NCBI GenBank assembly: GCA_003260075.1
Contig: QLIY01000476.1
Location: 35,369 to 99,368 of the forward strand
Direction of reading: 5' to 3'
Origin: Phallusia mammillata
Taxonomy: Eukaryota; Chordata; Ascidiacea; Phlebobranchia; Ascidiidae
Length of the DNA stretch: 64,000 nucleotides
Made by a program: the position numbers and the translations under genes. Below the pieces are notes generated by a model. That model was not told the origin of the DNA. It ran no database searches and worked only from the letters and a program-made list of their open reading frames with translations. This document shows, piece by piece, positions 49,392-60,625 of this stretch (the stretch's first letter is position 1; each line of letters starts with the position of its first letter).

Positions 49392-49863
49392 ATGGGTGAC
49401 GTCACCATAGAAGCGGAAATCAAAGCTTGTCTTGATGAAAAGCACCCCGATCCATGGCTAGCACGTGACTTGGCAAAAAAGTTGTCAAGTGACAAAAAGA
49501 CAATAAACCGAGTAAGTATAGCGATAAGTTGTTTTAAACTATAAATGTTAACTAAAACAACCTGATATGTTAACTGTATCACAGGTTTTGTACGACATGT
49601 TGAAAAGGAACATTGTTCAGAAAACCCCAATTAATCCGCCACGATGGAACCTTAAAAAGGAAGTTGAGCAAAACACAGTGACAGAGAATACAAGACAAAC
49701 AAACGCCAGCCCGCGTGCAAGCACACACCTTTCCGCTGCGGTTACTGACAAAGAGAAAACTCCTGAGAAAAACAACAAATCTAAATTGCCGCAGATAGAC
49801 GCTCCTAAAATGGTTACGTCAATGTATTTTAACGACAAGTTTCCCGAAAGTCTTGCTAATTGA
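49392..49863 (+). CDS. stand-alone Z-alpha domain protein
   Basis: Two exons, 49392-49511 and 49585-49863, give 132 residues. Residues about 6-65 form a Z-DNA/Z-RNA-binding winged helix. The recognition helix TINRVLYDMLKRN and wing TPINPPRWNL keep the residues matching human ADAR1 Asn173, Arg174, Tyr177, Pro192, Pro193 and Trp195, so binding to left-handed duplexes is predicted. The remaining half is a polar, Lys/Thr-rich tail without a domain, ending in a stop at 49861. The intron falls right after the Asn-Arg of the helix (phase 0), the same place as in ADAR's second Z domain. I see no good donor to join it to ADAR, and a polyadenylation signal follows, so it looks like a separate gene. An ADAR isoform exon is the alternative. 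Confidence 0.82.
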
Positions 49864-50203
49864 CAAATAGTATTGCAATGCATTTTGCTGTTTTACATTT
49901 TAAACTGTTTGTTTTCATAGCGGTCAAACAATCTTTAAACAACAATCCTGTACAAAATCCCATTACTGCGGCAATAAATCTTTGTTGTTTGTGTTGTTTC
50001 TTGTTTAGGATGAATTCGCTAATATGCAGCATTGATATTTTATGCAATTAGTTATGGCTTTTGTGATGGTAATGTACAACTGCGTTAGCAATACACAGAG
50101 AATATGTCAATGGAGACTAACATACTCTCAGTGAAGTTGGTAGAGCGCTTACACAGTGAAGTTTTATAATAAATTGAAATATTTTTCTGGACCTTGGGCA
50201 TGA

Positions 50204-50209
50204 AATAAA
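50204..50209 (+). terminator. polyadenylation signal, Z-alpha gene
   Basis: AATAAA about 340 bases after the Z-alpha stop codon and 346 bases before the ADAR start, supporting a separate transcript. Confidence 0.5.
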
Positions 50210-50554
50210 GGCATTTTTAATGTATCATATGCTTGAGTCATTGTACATATACTTTATAGATTTTTGTTTTTATTGTTAAGGTGTATTCAAATTGTCAAAA
50301 CTAATCGTGCGTTGGGTGATTTTGTATCAAAAGAAAATAAATTATGTGTGTTTTTCACCGTGTGGCGAAACCATGTTCGAAAATGTGTGTTAGCTCAGGG
50401 ACTTCCCCCTAAACGCGAATTTAGTTCCGTCGACAAGAAATTTGTTTTGTTGTTTTCTTCACCCATGTTAACCCAAATAAAAGTACGATTGTCTGACAGA
50501 TGACCAGCTCTAACCAATTTATCCTAACTAAGATTATTGTGGTAAAGCTTAGCA

Positions 50555-53500
50555 ATGGAAACCAACAGTAAAGAGCCAGACATTGAAAGTAAAATTGTCA
50601 AGACATTGGAAAGGTTAGGTTGTAGAAAAAACGTCTTTATTTAAACATCAGTACCTTATAAAATTAACTTTGTTCTGTTTGTGTCAAACTCTATTGTTGT
50701 TGTGAAAAATTAGATTTTATTTAACAAGGTAATGGTACAGTAATCAAGTATTCCTTGCATTAGACAATGGTTGATTTGATTGGTATGAACATGGAATTCA
50801 ATCAAAAAACAGGGGTTTGAAAGCTTTTAAATGCTGCATTCCAATTTACTTGTAATGCTAAAGTCGCAATGACTTTTCAGACTAGCATTTTTGAGTGCAA
50901 TAGTGTTTTGTTGCCAACTTATGTTAATAGTAATAAGAAAGCAGGCAGACTTAAATTCACAGGTTGCGCTGTTGATACTGTTGGCCCATTAATAACTGAA
51001 AACAAACCAAGTAGAAATTCTATTAAACTGCCTTTTAATATGAAGACAGAAATTACTATACAGGTCATTAAAAAACCTTGCATGGTCGCCTACTCCTGGT
51101 ATAGATCATTTGCCTTTGGGTTAATAAATATTGTTTACACTTTGCTGTTTCAGAGTGCCTTACAAGATATTTTAGTAATTATTTAAACTTGTGCAGGTCC
51201 AATCCTACGCCACAGTCAACACCAAAACTGATACATGAGTTAAAAGGATTTTCTCCAAATAGGGTGACAACAACATTACAAAAGTATGTGAAATGTTGTT
51301 GTACTTTTTTGTATTTTTTGGGAAATGTGTTCATATTAACCTGTAAAATCTAAATTCCACCGTTTAATATATGTGTTGTGTTTCAATACAGCTCTCACAT
51401 GCACAATTGCTTAATTTCAGCATGAAAAGAAATCATTCTATAGAACTGTTTTCTCATCGTCCACAAACTTGGGGTCTGAATCGACCAAGGACAACTCAAA
51501 GAGCAAGAAGACCGGTGCAACATTCCGGTATAAAACAACTAGTAATAAGTTGTAGTGTATGTCATTTCATAAGTCTGTTTTCTAGGAAATGCAAATCAAA
51601 TTGAACTGCTTTGTAAAATATATGAATCTAAGCAACCAGAAGTTCCAGTTCAACAGCTTGTTAAGTCAACACCATACTCCAAGAAGCACATTAACCATGT
51701 ATGTTTGTTGATGTTTCAAACATATAAGCATTTGCATTTTGACATATACTTTACCATTTTCAGCATTTATATGATATGCAAAAGAAAAACCTAATCAAGA
51801 GGACTCAAGGCAACCCACCAAAATGGTATCTCCTCCCCAAAGGGAAGGAAAAATGCAGGTCCTATTTCTCGGAGGGGCAGCCAACCAACAACCAAATCAT
51901 GCCAGAAAACAGTTCATTTGTGCCACAGTCTAACGCTCCTCCAACAGAGTCTGCACCTGTAAATGTTGTGCACATGCAAATGCCATCTGAGCCTGGTACA
52001 AACAGTAGCAGTTTATCTGAGGCACAGCAACATTTCACAGCTGCTACAAACACTTTATTGCCACCATCCTTTTTTGCATTAAAACACCAACAACCTGCAC
52101 CATCATTGCATGAAGAATCTGAGAATAATAATCTACAGTACTTTCCTGCAGAGTTCAATTTTCCTCAGACATCTGTACCCCCTGCAGAACTGGTAGAGAA
52201 CAAACCTACTGTGGAAATGAATACTGATGGTAAGTTAGTAGATTCCTGTGTATATGACAAAATGTATGACATTCTTTTGTTTGATGTAGTTGAGGGCAGG
52301 TTATGTGAGCAAGCCAACAATTCCCTCTTGTTGTCACCGGATATGGCTGCGGCAGGTGAAAAGAATGCAGTATCAATGTTAAATGAGCATGCCCAAAGCA
52401 ATAAGCTTAAACTGGCCTACAAAGTTTCTGATGATGGGCCACCTCACAAAAGAAGGTATAAATTTGGTCAAAACAAATAGATTAAATAAAATGGTTTAAA
52501 TTTATTTCTGGATGTGTTTCCATCCTTAGGTTTATGACTGTAGTGCAGTTAGGAAATAACTTTTATCCACCTGTGGAAGGAAACTCAAAAAAGGAGTCAA
52601 AGTTGCATGCTGCTCAAATGGTGATGAACAGTTTATTTCCTACTTCATCAAATCTGCCTTCAACTTCTCAGCAACCTGAACCACCCAATGTGCCATCCCA
52701 GGAACAAGCAGAAGTAACTGACCAATGTTACTATGGCAATAAAACAAACAATGATTTACACCTTTTTATCTTTAGATGGAAAGTGCTGACCCAAATATGC
52801 TCATATCTCCCAATAAAAATGCAGTGTCAATTGTAAATGAGTATGCCCAAGCTAACAGGCTGCTGATCAATTTTGACTGTAAAATCCATGGACCAGATCA
52901 CAAAAGAAGGTAACAACTCTGACAGCACTAAACTAGTCTTCAGCATCGGACACATAGACAGTTAATGACATAGTTTGTGTAAAGTTTCTCACTTGTTTCA
53001 CTGCCCAATTTCCCCCCTCAATCATGTAGATGTACATTAACTTGGTAAAATGGCTCAATGTAGTATAAAAAAATTGTTCGATTTAAGTGTTGTAAATGGT
53101 ACTTGTTAGTATACAATGTAATTTTGTTAAAGTTCTTCTTTTTTGCAGGTTCTTGACCACTTTAACTCTAGACAAACAAATTATAGCAAAGGTTGAGGGA
53201 TCATCAAAAAAAGAATCAAAGCTTAAAGCTGCAGAGGCTGCTGTGCAAAAACTTCATGAGCAAGGCAAACTGAAGTCCGTTCTTGGTGCCAACACACCAG
53301 AAGTAAGATTTTTCCTAATAATCTAAACATATCTTTTCCGTTTTCCCTATTTGAGTTGATGTTATTTCGTCGGGAAAAATCGTAGCAGCACATTTGCGTT
53401 CAAATATTCACCAGGCCGGCAATAGCTGCGCGTTGAGGGAAAAATTGGTGGATAGATGGTAGACGCGCTGCAGCTGCACCGTTACCGAATATTTCACTAA

Positions 53501-56238
53501 TTTCTCACACAAAAAAAATCGGTCTGGTTTGTTTCCATATTCAACAATACTAAGCAAAGCATTTTAAAACTTCATTTAAACTCATGCCTTTTTTCAAACA
53601 GGTGATGTACCATGCACACACTTGCACTTACCATGATCGCGTTGCGGGTTTAGTTAAGCAAAAATTCGATGAATTACTCTCTTTGCTGCCTGACACCATC
53701 GTGGGTCGAAAAATTATCGCTGGTTTTGTCATGTTAACCATCGCAACGCAAGAATGGGGTGAAGAACGAAAGTGGACTGTTATAAGTGTTTCATCAGGTT
53801 TGTGGTAACGTATCAAATATGTCATCTAAGGCAGGGCTTCTCAAACTGTGGGTCGCGACCCCAACTGGGGTCGCGGAATATAATTTTGGGGTCGCGAAAC
53901 ATTTTGCGTTATTATGTCAGTCACAATAAATGGTATACGTGCGTACATTTATTGTTTACTATACCAGGGATGCACAACCATGCGGCCTTCATACAGAGAC
54001 AAGTCAAACTGCTCTTAAAAGAGTCTTACCAAACCAAGTCGCCATATGTACCACACTTTTTATGTCTATTGTGTGCAAACAATGCGAAAAAGCAGATACC
54101 ACAAACGTCACAATATAGATTGTGACGTCATAAAAGCTAAGACTGTCAAGTTAGAAATTAATTTAGGCTTTTTATGCGCCATTAGATAGTATATGTATAA
54201 TGTATATCATATATATAGTATAAGTATTTCTTTACGTCAGTAATTTTAAAACACAAGCAAGCAGGCAATAAGCGGACGCTGGTGAAATAAAGATCTGTGA
54301 TGCGGCGTCATAGTGAAAAGGTTGTGCACTCCTGGGCTATACCCATCAAGGGGTCGCGTAGATATTTTTGTTTTAAAATGGGGTCGCAGAGCAAGAAAGT
54401 TTGAGTAGCCCTGATCTAAGGCATCAACTTTTCATACATTTTTTCGTAAAAAGGGGATCTTGAGCACGTTTTAACTGTTACCACCCTTAAAGTCCGTGTC
54501 AAACAGGTTGAGCAATTGCTGCATTTTGGTTAACAATGAAATTTCAAATTCTTACATTTGCATGGCTTCTAAACACGTATGGGTAAATAGGGCCCCTTCT
54601 GGATATATTCCCCGTGAAACTTTCACATGGCTCTGGTAGTAAAGAAGTTATCTAAGCTGGTAAAATTTTCTTAGTAGGCACATGGATGATTTGTGTGTAG
54701 GTAACCGTTGCGTGGCAGGCGACAAACTGAGCTTGCGAGGCGATACTGTGAATGATTGTCATGCTGAGGTTATCGCCAGAAGAGGCTTGGTTCGTTTTTT
54801 GTACAGGTTGGTTCACCTTATCTTGTACGTGTCATAGTATGTGCATGGTATTTTTTTCTCCTTTTCAGTCAACTGCTTTATTTCATGTCTGGTCCCAAGA
54901 ACGACGATTGTATCTTTATGCCAGGAAATAATAACAGGTAATATTGGGAGTAAAACGTTTCCCTGACACATTCCGTTTGCCTGTTAAAGCTTTAAGAGTT
55001 ACTTAAACGCAGGTTGTGTTTGAAACCTGGGATTTCCTTCCATCTTTACATAAGCACAGCGCCATGTGGGGACAGTGCCCTGTTTGCAAAGAGTGACATG
55101 GACAATAGCGAGGGCGAAAGCGGGGACGGCGTCCATAAGCCATTGTTTGACAATAAAAAACAAGGCGTCCTGAGGACCAAAGTCGAAAACGGTATGTACC
55201 GCAAACGGTATTCATATTCTTTTTCGTTCAGGCCACCTGTTTTTGCCATGTGCTTTTGTATGGCAAAACATCTGATCATTTACAGCTCGACTTTAAAACA
55301 TACGCGAAGGCCTGCACAAAACCATCACATAACCATATGAGAAAATACATTTTAAACGTAAACAATGACTTCTAATACTGCCATCGTACTTTATTCATAG
55401 GCGAAGGTTGCATTCCCATTGACGAGGATGCGAATGTCCCGACTTGGGATGGATTGCTGCGTGGAGAACGTTTACGGACCATGTCCTGTAGTGACAAACT
55501 TGCAAAGTGGAATTTCCTTGGACTTCAGGTACAATTCGCCCACGCACTGTTGGCCGTAAAAAAACCACTAACACTGTTTATATAATACTATCAGGGTGCT
55601 CTGCTAAGCCAATTTATGGAGCCTATCTACATGGCATCATTGACATTGGGAATGTTGTACCATCACGGCCACTTGACAAGGGCGATATGCTGTCGCCTGG
55701 AAAAGTACTTAATGGAACTACCCGAGTTTGATGCAACATCCTCAATTTTCCATGTCCAACATCCATCGGTATATTTTAAACTTAATGCCAAGTTGTTTTT
55801 CTGTCTGAAATACATTAGTTATTTCGAACAGGTCAGCAAGATCACTGGAGAGGATCCAGGAAGAGATACTGGCAAGGTTAAAACCAGGGAATACAGTCTT
55901 AATTGGACAATTGGTGACCCTAAAGCAGAAGTTTTGGATGGAACAAAGGGAAGGTGTGAGCCGCGATACGGCTGCACCAACCCTATTTCTCAAGTTTGCA
56001 AATCAAACTTGTACAAATGCTATCAAAATGTACATGGTTGTAACAAAAACTTTTTTCAATTGTATGACTGTTGCTATGGTTTCAGGTGAAACAAGACCAA
56101 GATTTTAAATCTTATGCTCTTGCCAAAGAGGCATCTCTTGAGTACCAACATGCCAAATCTACCATGAAAAAAGCATTTGAACAAGCTGGTTGTGGAAAAT
56201 GGATGAATAAACCAGTTGAAGAAGATGACTTTGTTTGA
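50555..56238 (+). CDS. ADAR: ADAR, dsRNA-specific adenosine deaminase
   Basis: Converts adenosine to inosine in double-stranded RNA. Sixteen exons in phase (2,733 nt, 910 residues): 50555-50613, 51197-51283, 51421-51527, 51586-51698, 51764-52455, 52530-52713, 52776-52909, 53149-53302, 53602-53797, 54701-54806, 54869-54937, 55013-55191, 55401-55528, 55595-55768, 55832-56029, 56086-56238. Order: a degenerate Z domain (about residues 10-70), a Z domain with intact contacts (about 86-147, [21 protein letters not shown]), a polar linker, two dsRNA-binding domains (about 327-393 and 425-495, each with KKESKL), and the deaminase. Catalytic set: His-Ala-Glu near 596-598 ([12 protein letters not shown]), zinc Cys in TAPCGDSAL (about 652) and in RTMSCSDK (about 723). 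The domain set matches vertebrate ADAR1. The fragment after YKCYQN needs the donor at 56030; reading through gives a premature stop. Confidence 0.96.
53395..53490 (-). repeat. dispersed repeat, partial copy
   Basis: Fragment of the unit at 21050-21312, in reverse orientation, in the ADAR intron before exon 9. Shared pieces include a GGCAATAGCTGCGC-like stretch and ATTGGTGGATA followed by CGCGCTGC. Confidence 0.55.
53832..54413. mobile_element. non-autonomous hAT-type element
   Basis: 582 bp in an ADAR intron. Termini CAGGGCTTCTCAAACT and AGTTTGAGTAGCCCTG are inverted repeats (15 of 16). It is flanked by a perfect 8-bp target-site duplication ATCTAAGG (53824-53831 and 54414-54421), diagnostic of hAT transposition. 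No transposase is encoded. A second element is inserted inside it. Confidence 0.9.
53965..54334. mobile_element. nested second hAT-type element
   Basis: About 370 bp inside the element at 53832-54413. Ends CAGGGATGCACAACC and GGTTGTGCACTCCTG are inverted, and the flanking 8-mers TACTATAC and GGCTATAC agree at six positions, consistent with a worn target-site duplication. No coding capacity. Confidence 0.75.
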
Positions 56239-56364
56239 AATGCTTCTTTTTTCTACTTTTTTACCATGATTTGAAATTTTACATTTTATTGGTCATAGCA
56301 AACACGCTTTTATTACGATAAACCAAAACAAAATTTTGAGAAAATGTGGGGTCAAGTGTGATGC

Positions 56365-56816
56365 TTATTCCTTTGGAGGGGACTTTTCAAAAAGGATGGA
56401 ATCTCTTTCAAATTCAATGCGGGCTAAAAACAAAAGGAATTAATGACTTTCTTGAATAGAAAAACCTTGAATAGCAATAAAAACCTTTTTCTGCCGCCTC
56501 ATGCTTTTGTGCAAGATACTTTTCCTTGATGTCAAGTTCCACCTTTCTTTCCTTTTCTCTTTTTGCTTTTACAGTATCTGTAACGAAGTAGCAGTTAGCA
56601 ATATTAACTAATATACTGCAAAAAACAGTGTCTATTATTTGTGGCTCTTACAGTGGTGTTTGCTACCATATATAATTCCCAGCCCAAGAAGACTCCATCG
56701 AGCAGTCTGCAGCAAAAGACATTGTTAAACAATTATTTAAAATCAACTTAATATCAAGCTTATTTTAAAATCTCTAATACCTTTATCAGGGGTGATACTT
56801 GGACTGGTGTTGCCAT
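56365..56816 (-). CDS. ATP5ME: ATP synthase subunit e
   Basis: Small inner-membrane subunit of mitochondrial F1Fo ATP synthase, involved in dimer formation. Four minus-strand exons, 56781-56816, 56652-56706, 56485-56577, 56365-56423, all in phase, 80 residues. It opens MATPVQVSPLIK, nearly the same as the vertebrate start, followed by a membrane helix with the GxxxG-like spacing of the family (LLGLGIIYGS), then a charged coiled-coil tail (KREKERKVELDIKEK) and an ARIEFERDSILFE end. Every exon is too small to be found as a long open frame. Its stop lies 126 bases from the ADAR stop on the opposite strand, so the 3' ends converge. Confidence 0.94.
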
Positions 56817-57400
56817 TTCTGATTAATTTGAAATAAAGAACTAAAATCTGAAACAAACAAGAAACAAAACATTTTGTTAAAGTGACTTTCTTTACATGCC
56901 TCCCCTCAAGTTAAAAAACACCCTTGGTTAATTGTACTGAGACATGTTCTCAAAAACTAATATCACTTGATATGTTTTTGAGAAGCTATCTGAATAAATT
57001 TGTGATTTGTTCCACTTGGATTGTGGTTTAGTAATCACCAAGAATAATTAAAAAGGCAAAATACTAGCAAATAAATATATAAAAAAAACATTTTTTTCTT
57101 TTTCTAAATTTTATTTATTGTGCACATTTCAGTGCATTGGTGCTGGACCAGCATATGAAACATTAGCTACTTTTATGAAGCTGGTTGACTGCTGTGTCAC
57201 TAAAAATTGCTCCCAACCAGGGCAGTATGCTAAAAGAAAGCGGCAATGTATGGTAAAAACTAGTGATGCACCAAACCTGCCTAAAAAGACCGAACCTAAA
57301 ATCCTGTTCTTATGAATGTTTTTGACTGAACCCTGTGTTGTTGATGCAAGTACACTTAATGCACCTTTCGGTGCAACTTTATTTTGCTTGGGATAAAGGT
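56817..57400. other. upstream region of ATP synthase subunit e
   Basis: AT-rich, should hold the ATP5ME promoter. The frame at 57118-57315 shows no family resemblance. Confidence 0.4.
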
Positions 57401-57575
57401 GTGCCAAGTGGCATAAAGAAGCACCAAGCGATGTAAGAGTGCACCAAGTGATATAAATGTGCACAAAACCATATTAAGGTGCACCAAGAGATATAAATAT
57501 GCATCTAGTGATATAAAGGTGTGCCAAATGTTATAACTGTGTGACAAGTGGCGTTAATAATGCAGCAGCGGTTTA
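57401..57575 (+). repeat. 20-bp minisatellite, about 8.7 copies
   Basis: Degenerate tandem array with an exact 20-base period, consensus close to GCACCAAGTGATATAAAGGT. Related half-units occur just upstream. The long minus-strand frame across it is a by-product. Confidence 0.85.
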
Positions 57576-58089
57576 AGCGATCCTGTATATTCACACACTT
57601 TTAAAACATATTCTTTAACAATAATACCCTTTGCCCTAAACACAATTTTAACCTTCAGCACATTTGATTTTGATAAGACTGAAACAAAAGCCAATCTAGT
57701 CTATTCCAGAACTGTGTATTTTGTCCATACAAAAACGTCTACGGTCAAAACCTAAAAGGTTTTGTCATTAGGTTTTTCACCATGCATCGTGTCAAAAGTC
57801 ATAAACTTGACTTTAAATTCAAATAGACAGCTAAGTGTTATTGGCACAAAAAGTATAAATTAACTTCACCAACAAATAACAAATACCATACGGTCCATCC
57901 GCTAATGTTATAAATTGCACTTCATGCAAGCAAACTTAAAACTTAAAAACACTTTTTTAACCTTCAGCATTAGAACATAGAAATCACAGTTTTCGTATCG
58001 AGTCCGTTTTCTTTTCTTGCCAGTATCCGATCAACTTTTTTTCGATTTTTTTTTATCTGGCAAAATTAGTTCTTTGCAGTACACTCGGG

Positions 58090-59025
58090 TTTCATATTCA
58101 CAAATAGTTACAAAATTGAAAAAATTAACATAATAACGATAGCCCAAAAGCATGACGAAATTTTTAATGACATTGTAGCGACCTCTCTCACTACCGTTAT
58201 CGTGTGCTTTCATACTACAACGAACCGGACAGATTGCCTTCTTCTCTGACTCTCGTCTTATGCGGCGTATTCGCTCATTGTGTTATTCTATTACGATGTA
58301 CCTCGAACAAACACCTCGCTACATTTGGTGACCCCAAGCGTACAAAAACGTTATTTTTGCATTATGACAGAAGCCACAAACTCAATTTTAGATGATTATG
58401 CATCAAATCAAGCAATTTGTATTGAATGGTTTTAACGTTAATCATTGCATTAAATGCAAACTTGTGCCTCGTTCCGCCTTCTGCATTTGTCAAGCAGTAG
58501 CCTATGTTTGTTGAACCGCATGCTATTTGTTTCACAGTGGGCAGGGGCTCGTTTCACTGATTTTGGTAATTCAACCTTTCGCGGCAAACTTCTCCTATAT
58601 CTTGCTTTCAAGTTGGTGTTAGGTCACGTTTTGTTTTGCCAAACGGTATAGGGCATTTGGTTTCACAGTTTTCTTCTCCGATACGGTGCTTATTCGACCT
58701 AGGCTCTGTCCAGTAAAAGTTATAAGAAAACATACCAGTATATCGTGTTAGTGTCACAGATTTATCTAAGAGCTTGCCGGATCAATCAAGCTTAGTGGTA
58801 AACTTCATGCATTGTGGCTCAAAACAGACGTAGCTGTGTTGCTGAAAAACACTCCTCTCGACGCCAAATGAACCATGTCAAGTCGATAACTGATGTTTGT
58901 CAACGTATGGGTAACAAACCCAAGACCGAGTCAGACGTTTAAGAAAAGGCCGATGTGATAAAATAACCGCAGCAGGTTATCTTGCAAATAGTGAGGTGAG
59001 TTATATAACGTAATTTGCAAGCCTT
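58090..59025. repeat. dispersed transposon-flank repeat, copy 2
   Basis: Homologous to 42230-43057, interrupted by an insertion at 58174-58380 that contains an LTR. Shares GGTATAGGGCATTTGG and the stretch ending TAACAAACCCAAGACC. No coding function here. Confidence 0.75.
58174..58323 (+). mobile_element. LTR of a truncated retrotransposon
   Basis: 150 bp beginning TGTAGCGA and ending TCGCTACA, perfect inverted termini with TG...CA ends. The next bases, TTTGGTGACCCC (58324-58335), resemble the primer-binding region of Ty3/gypsy-type elements. About 50 bases further the host repeat resumes, so only LTR plus leader remain. The homologous site near 42280 lacks the insertion. Confidence 0.75.
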
Positions 59026-59278
59026 ATTTTTCGGACACTGTTGGATGGGATTGCACTAGAAAAGTTGAATTTCTACCCATTGGTGAGGTTAAGGTAGGTT
59101 AAGCGAGATTTTTTAGGTTTATATTTCATTAAAAGTTAGTTGTAGTTAAGTTTTGATAAACAACTGCTAAGTGACATAACAATGTGAAAATCCGACCTTT
59201 TTGAAGTTCAACCCTGTTTACCGTGACGTGTTGTTTTGTCGTGAATCAGATTTCCACATTTCTTGCGGTCTTAGGGAG

Positions 59279-59578
59279 TCACTTGTTGTGCTGTTCTGTT
59301 TTAAATCCAAATGGAACAAACCATTTTACGCGCTGAGATTCAAAGAGAGGTAAATCTTTATTTCTAAACTATATCAAAAAATAAAAACCCACAGAATGTG
59401 GCATCAATTAAACTACCTTTGTTATGGACAGCTCGTCCACGAATTTGGTAACATCAGGCCGACGAAAACCATTGCTAAAATTGATTAACATGCACTCTTC
59501 ACAGACCATGTAATAAGCAAAAACCTTGGGTAGGTGTCTCGTGGTTTCCGTCTTGTATTGTTTGCTGCGTATGAGATG
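59279..59578 (-). CDS. orphan two-exon fragment, unknown
   Basis: Minus-strand segment 59417-59578 has a good acceptor (TTTCTTTTACAG) and a GTAGTT donor, with 54 open codons including FAYYMVCEECMLINFSNGF. A following in-phase segment 59279-59332 reads RVKWFVPFGFK and reaches a stop. I do not recognise the protein and find no upstream exons, so this may be the 3' end of a gene, a gene relic or chance. Confidence 0.3.
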
Positions 59579-60059
59579 CTGTAAAAGAAAGTAAAAGTCG
59601 AACCACATGCCATATGGGTTCAGGTTCGGTTCGTTTTCCTTTTTGATGGTTCTTAAAGTTTTAGGTTGGCTTTAAGTTTCTAAAGAAAATATTTTCGAGA
59701 GCTTTTCTGGTTTTTATCGGGCACTGTAGCTGTTCCTGTTATCTTACATATTCGTCTAAACGCTGTTCTGAAATCAACAACAACTTAAAACAGAATGCAT
59801 CTTTTGATCCGGTTCCGGTTAATCGCCAAACAAACTATCAAGTTTAAACAGTTTGACTTTTTAGGAAAATGTAATTTACATTTTTGCTTCGGTTTAGGAT
59901 AAAATTAACCACTTTCCGGGTTCGGGTTCAGTTTTGGCTCGACTCCTTGCTTTATCTAGTTTTGGAAACCTTTGGATTTGATGCAAGCTTCGTAGTTCGA
60001 ACCAAGTTGTTGTTAAGCCGCAGGTTTGTTTTGCTAATCGAGATTCGAGTTAAATGCAG

Positions 60060-60260
60060 TGCAAAGTGGTAAACCTAATACACTCTGGGGTTAAACAGTG
60101 TTTTTGGTATACAATCTTTGCTTGCGGTTTGCAAGATGGAAAAAGTAAATGAAATTGGCAAGTCGATAATTGATAATTGTCAGCACATGGGTGAAAACAG
60201 TAGACCAGACCAGGGGTTGAAGGAAGAGTCAACATACAAAACAGCCCCTAGCTGAATAAC
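60060..60260. repeat. dispersed transposon-flank repeat, degenerate copy 3
   Basis: Weak similarity to 42840-42975 and 58795-58945: GTGGTAAAC, GGCAAGTCGATAA, then CATGGGTGAAAACAGTAGACC. Partial and diverged. Confidence 0.45.
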
Positions 60261-60407
60261 ATCGCAATAACTTGAGCTGTTAAGTCGGTGCAGAATTTTT
60301 GCGATTGCCAGGGGATATAGTTGCATTGAAAAATATTTTTTCCTGTTACATCGATAAAGGTTATTTGGACGCTTGTGTTTTAAATACGGTTGATGTGATG
60401 AGATGAG

Positions 60408-60625
60408 TTTATTTCGATTGGTGATTATAGCGACACAATAGCACTAAAACAATCACCAAGCCGGAAATAGCTGCGCAACGGTAAAACGTCATAGAGCGTA
60501 AAACAGTGAAATGTACAATTGGTGGATAATGGTTAAACGCGCTGCCGCTACACCATGTTAAAAGGCGCTGTGTGACTAGGCTCACAAGAAAGTGAGGTTG
60601 GCGCATTGTGGGTAAACTTTTGTGT
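60408..60625 (-). repeat. dispersed repeat, copy 2
   Basis: Reverse-orientation copy of the unit at 21050-21312: TGATGAGATGAG tail first, then CAATCACCAAGCCGGAAAT, and GGCGCATTGTGGGTAAAC at the far end. Confidence 0.78.

Noticed and set aside
51862..52158. Minus-strand frame of 98 codons
   Set aside because: Antisense shadow of the large ADAR linker exon.
57129..57464. 111-codon minus-strand frame
   Set aside because: Partly created by the 20-bp tandem repeat; no domain.
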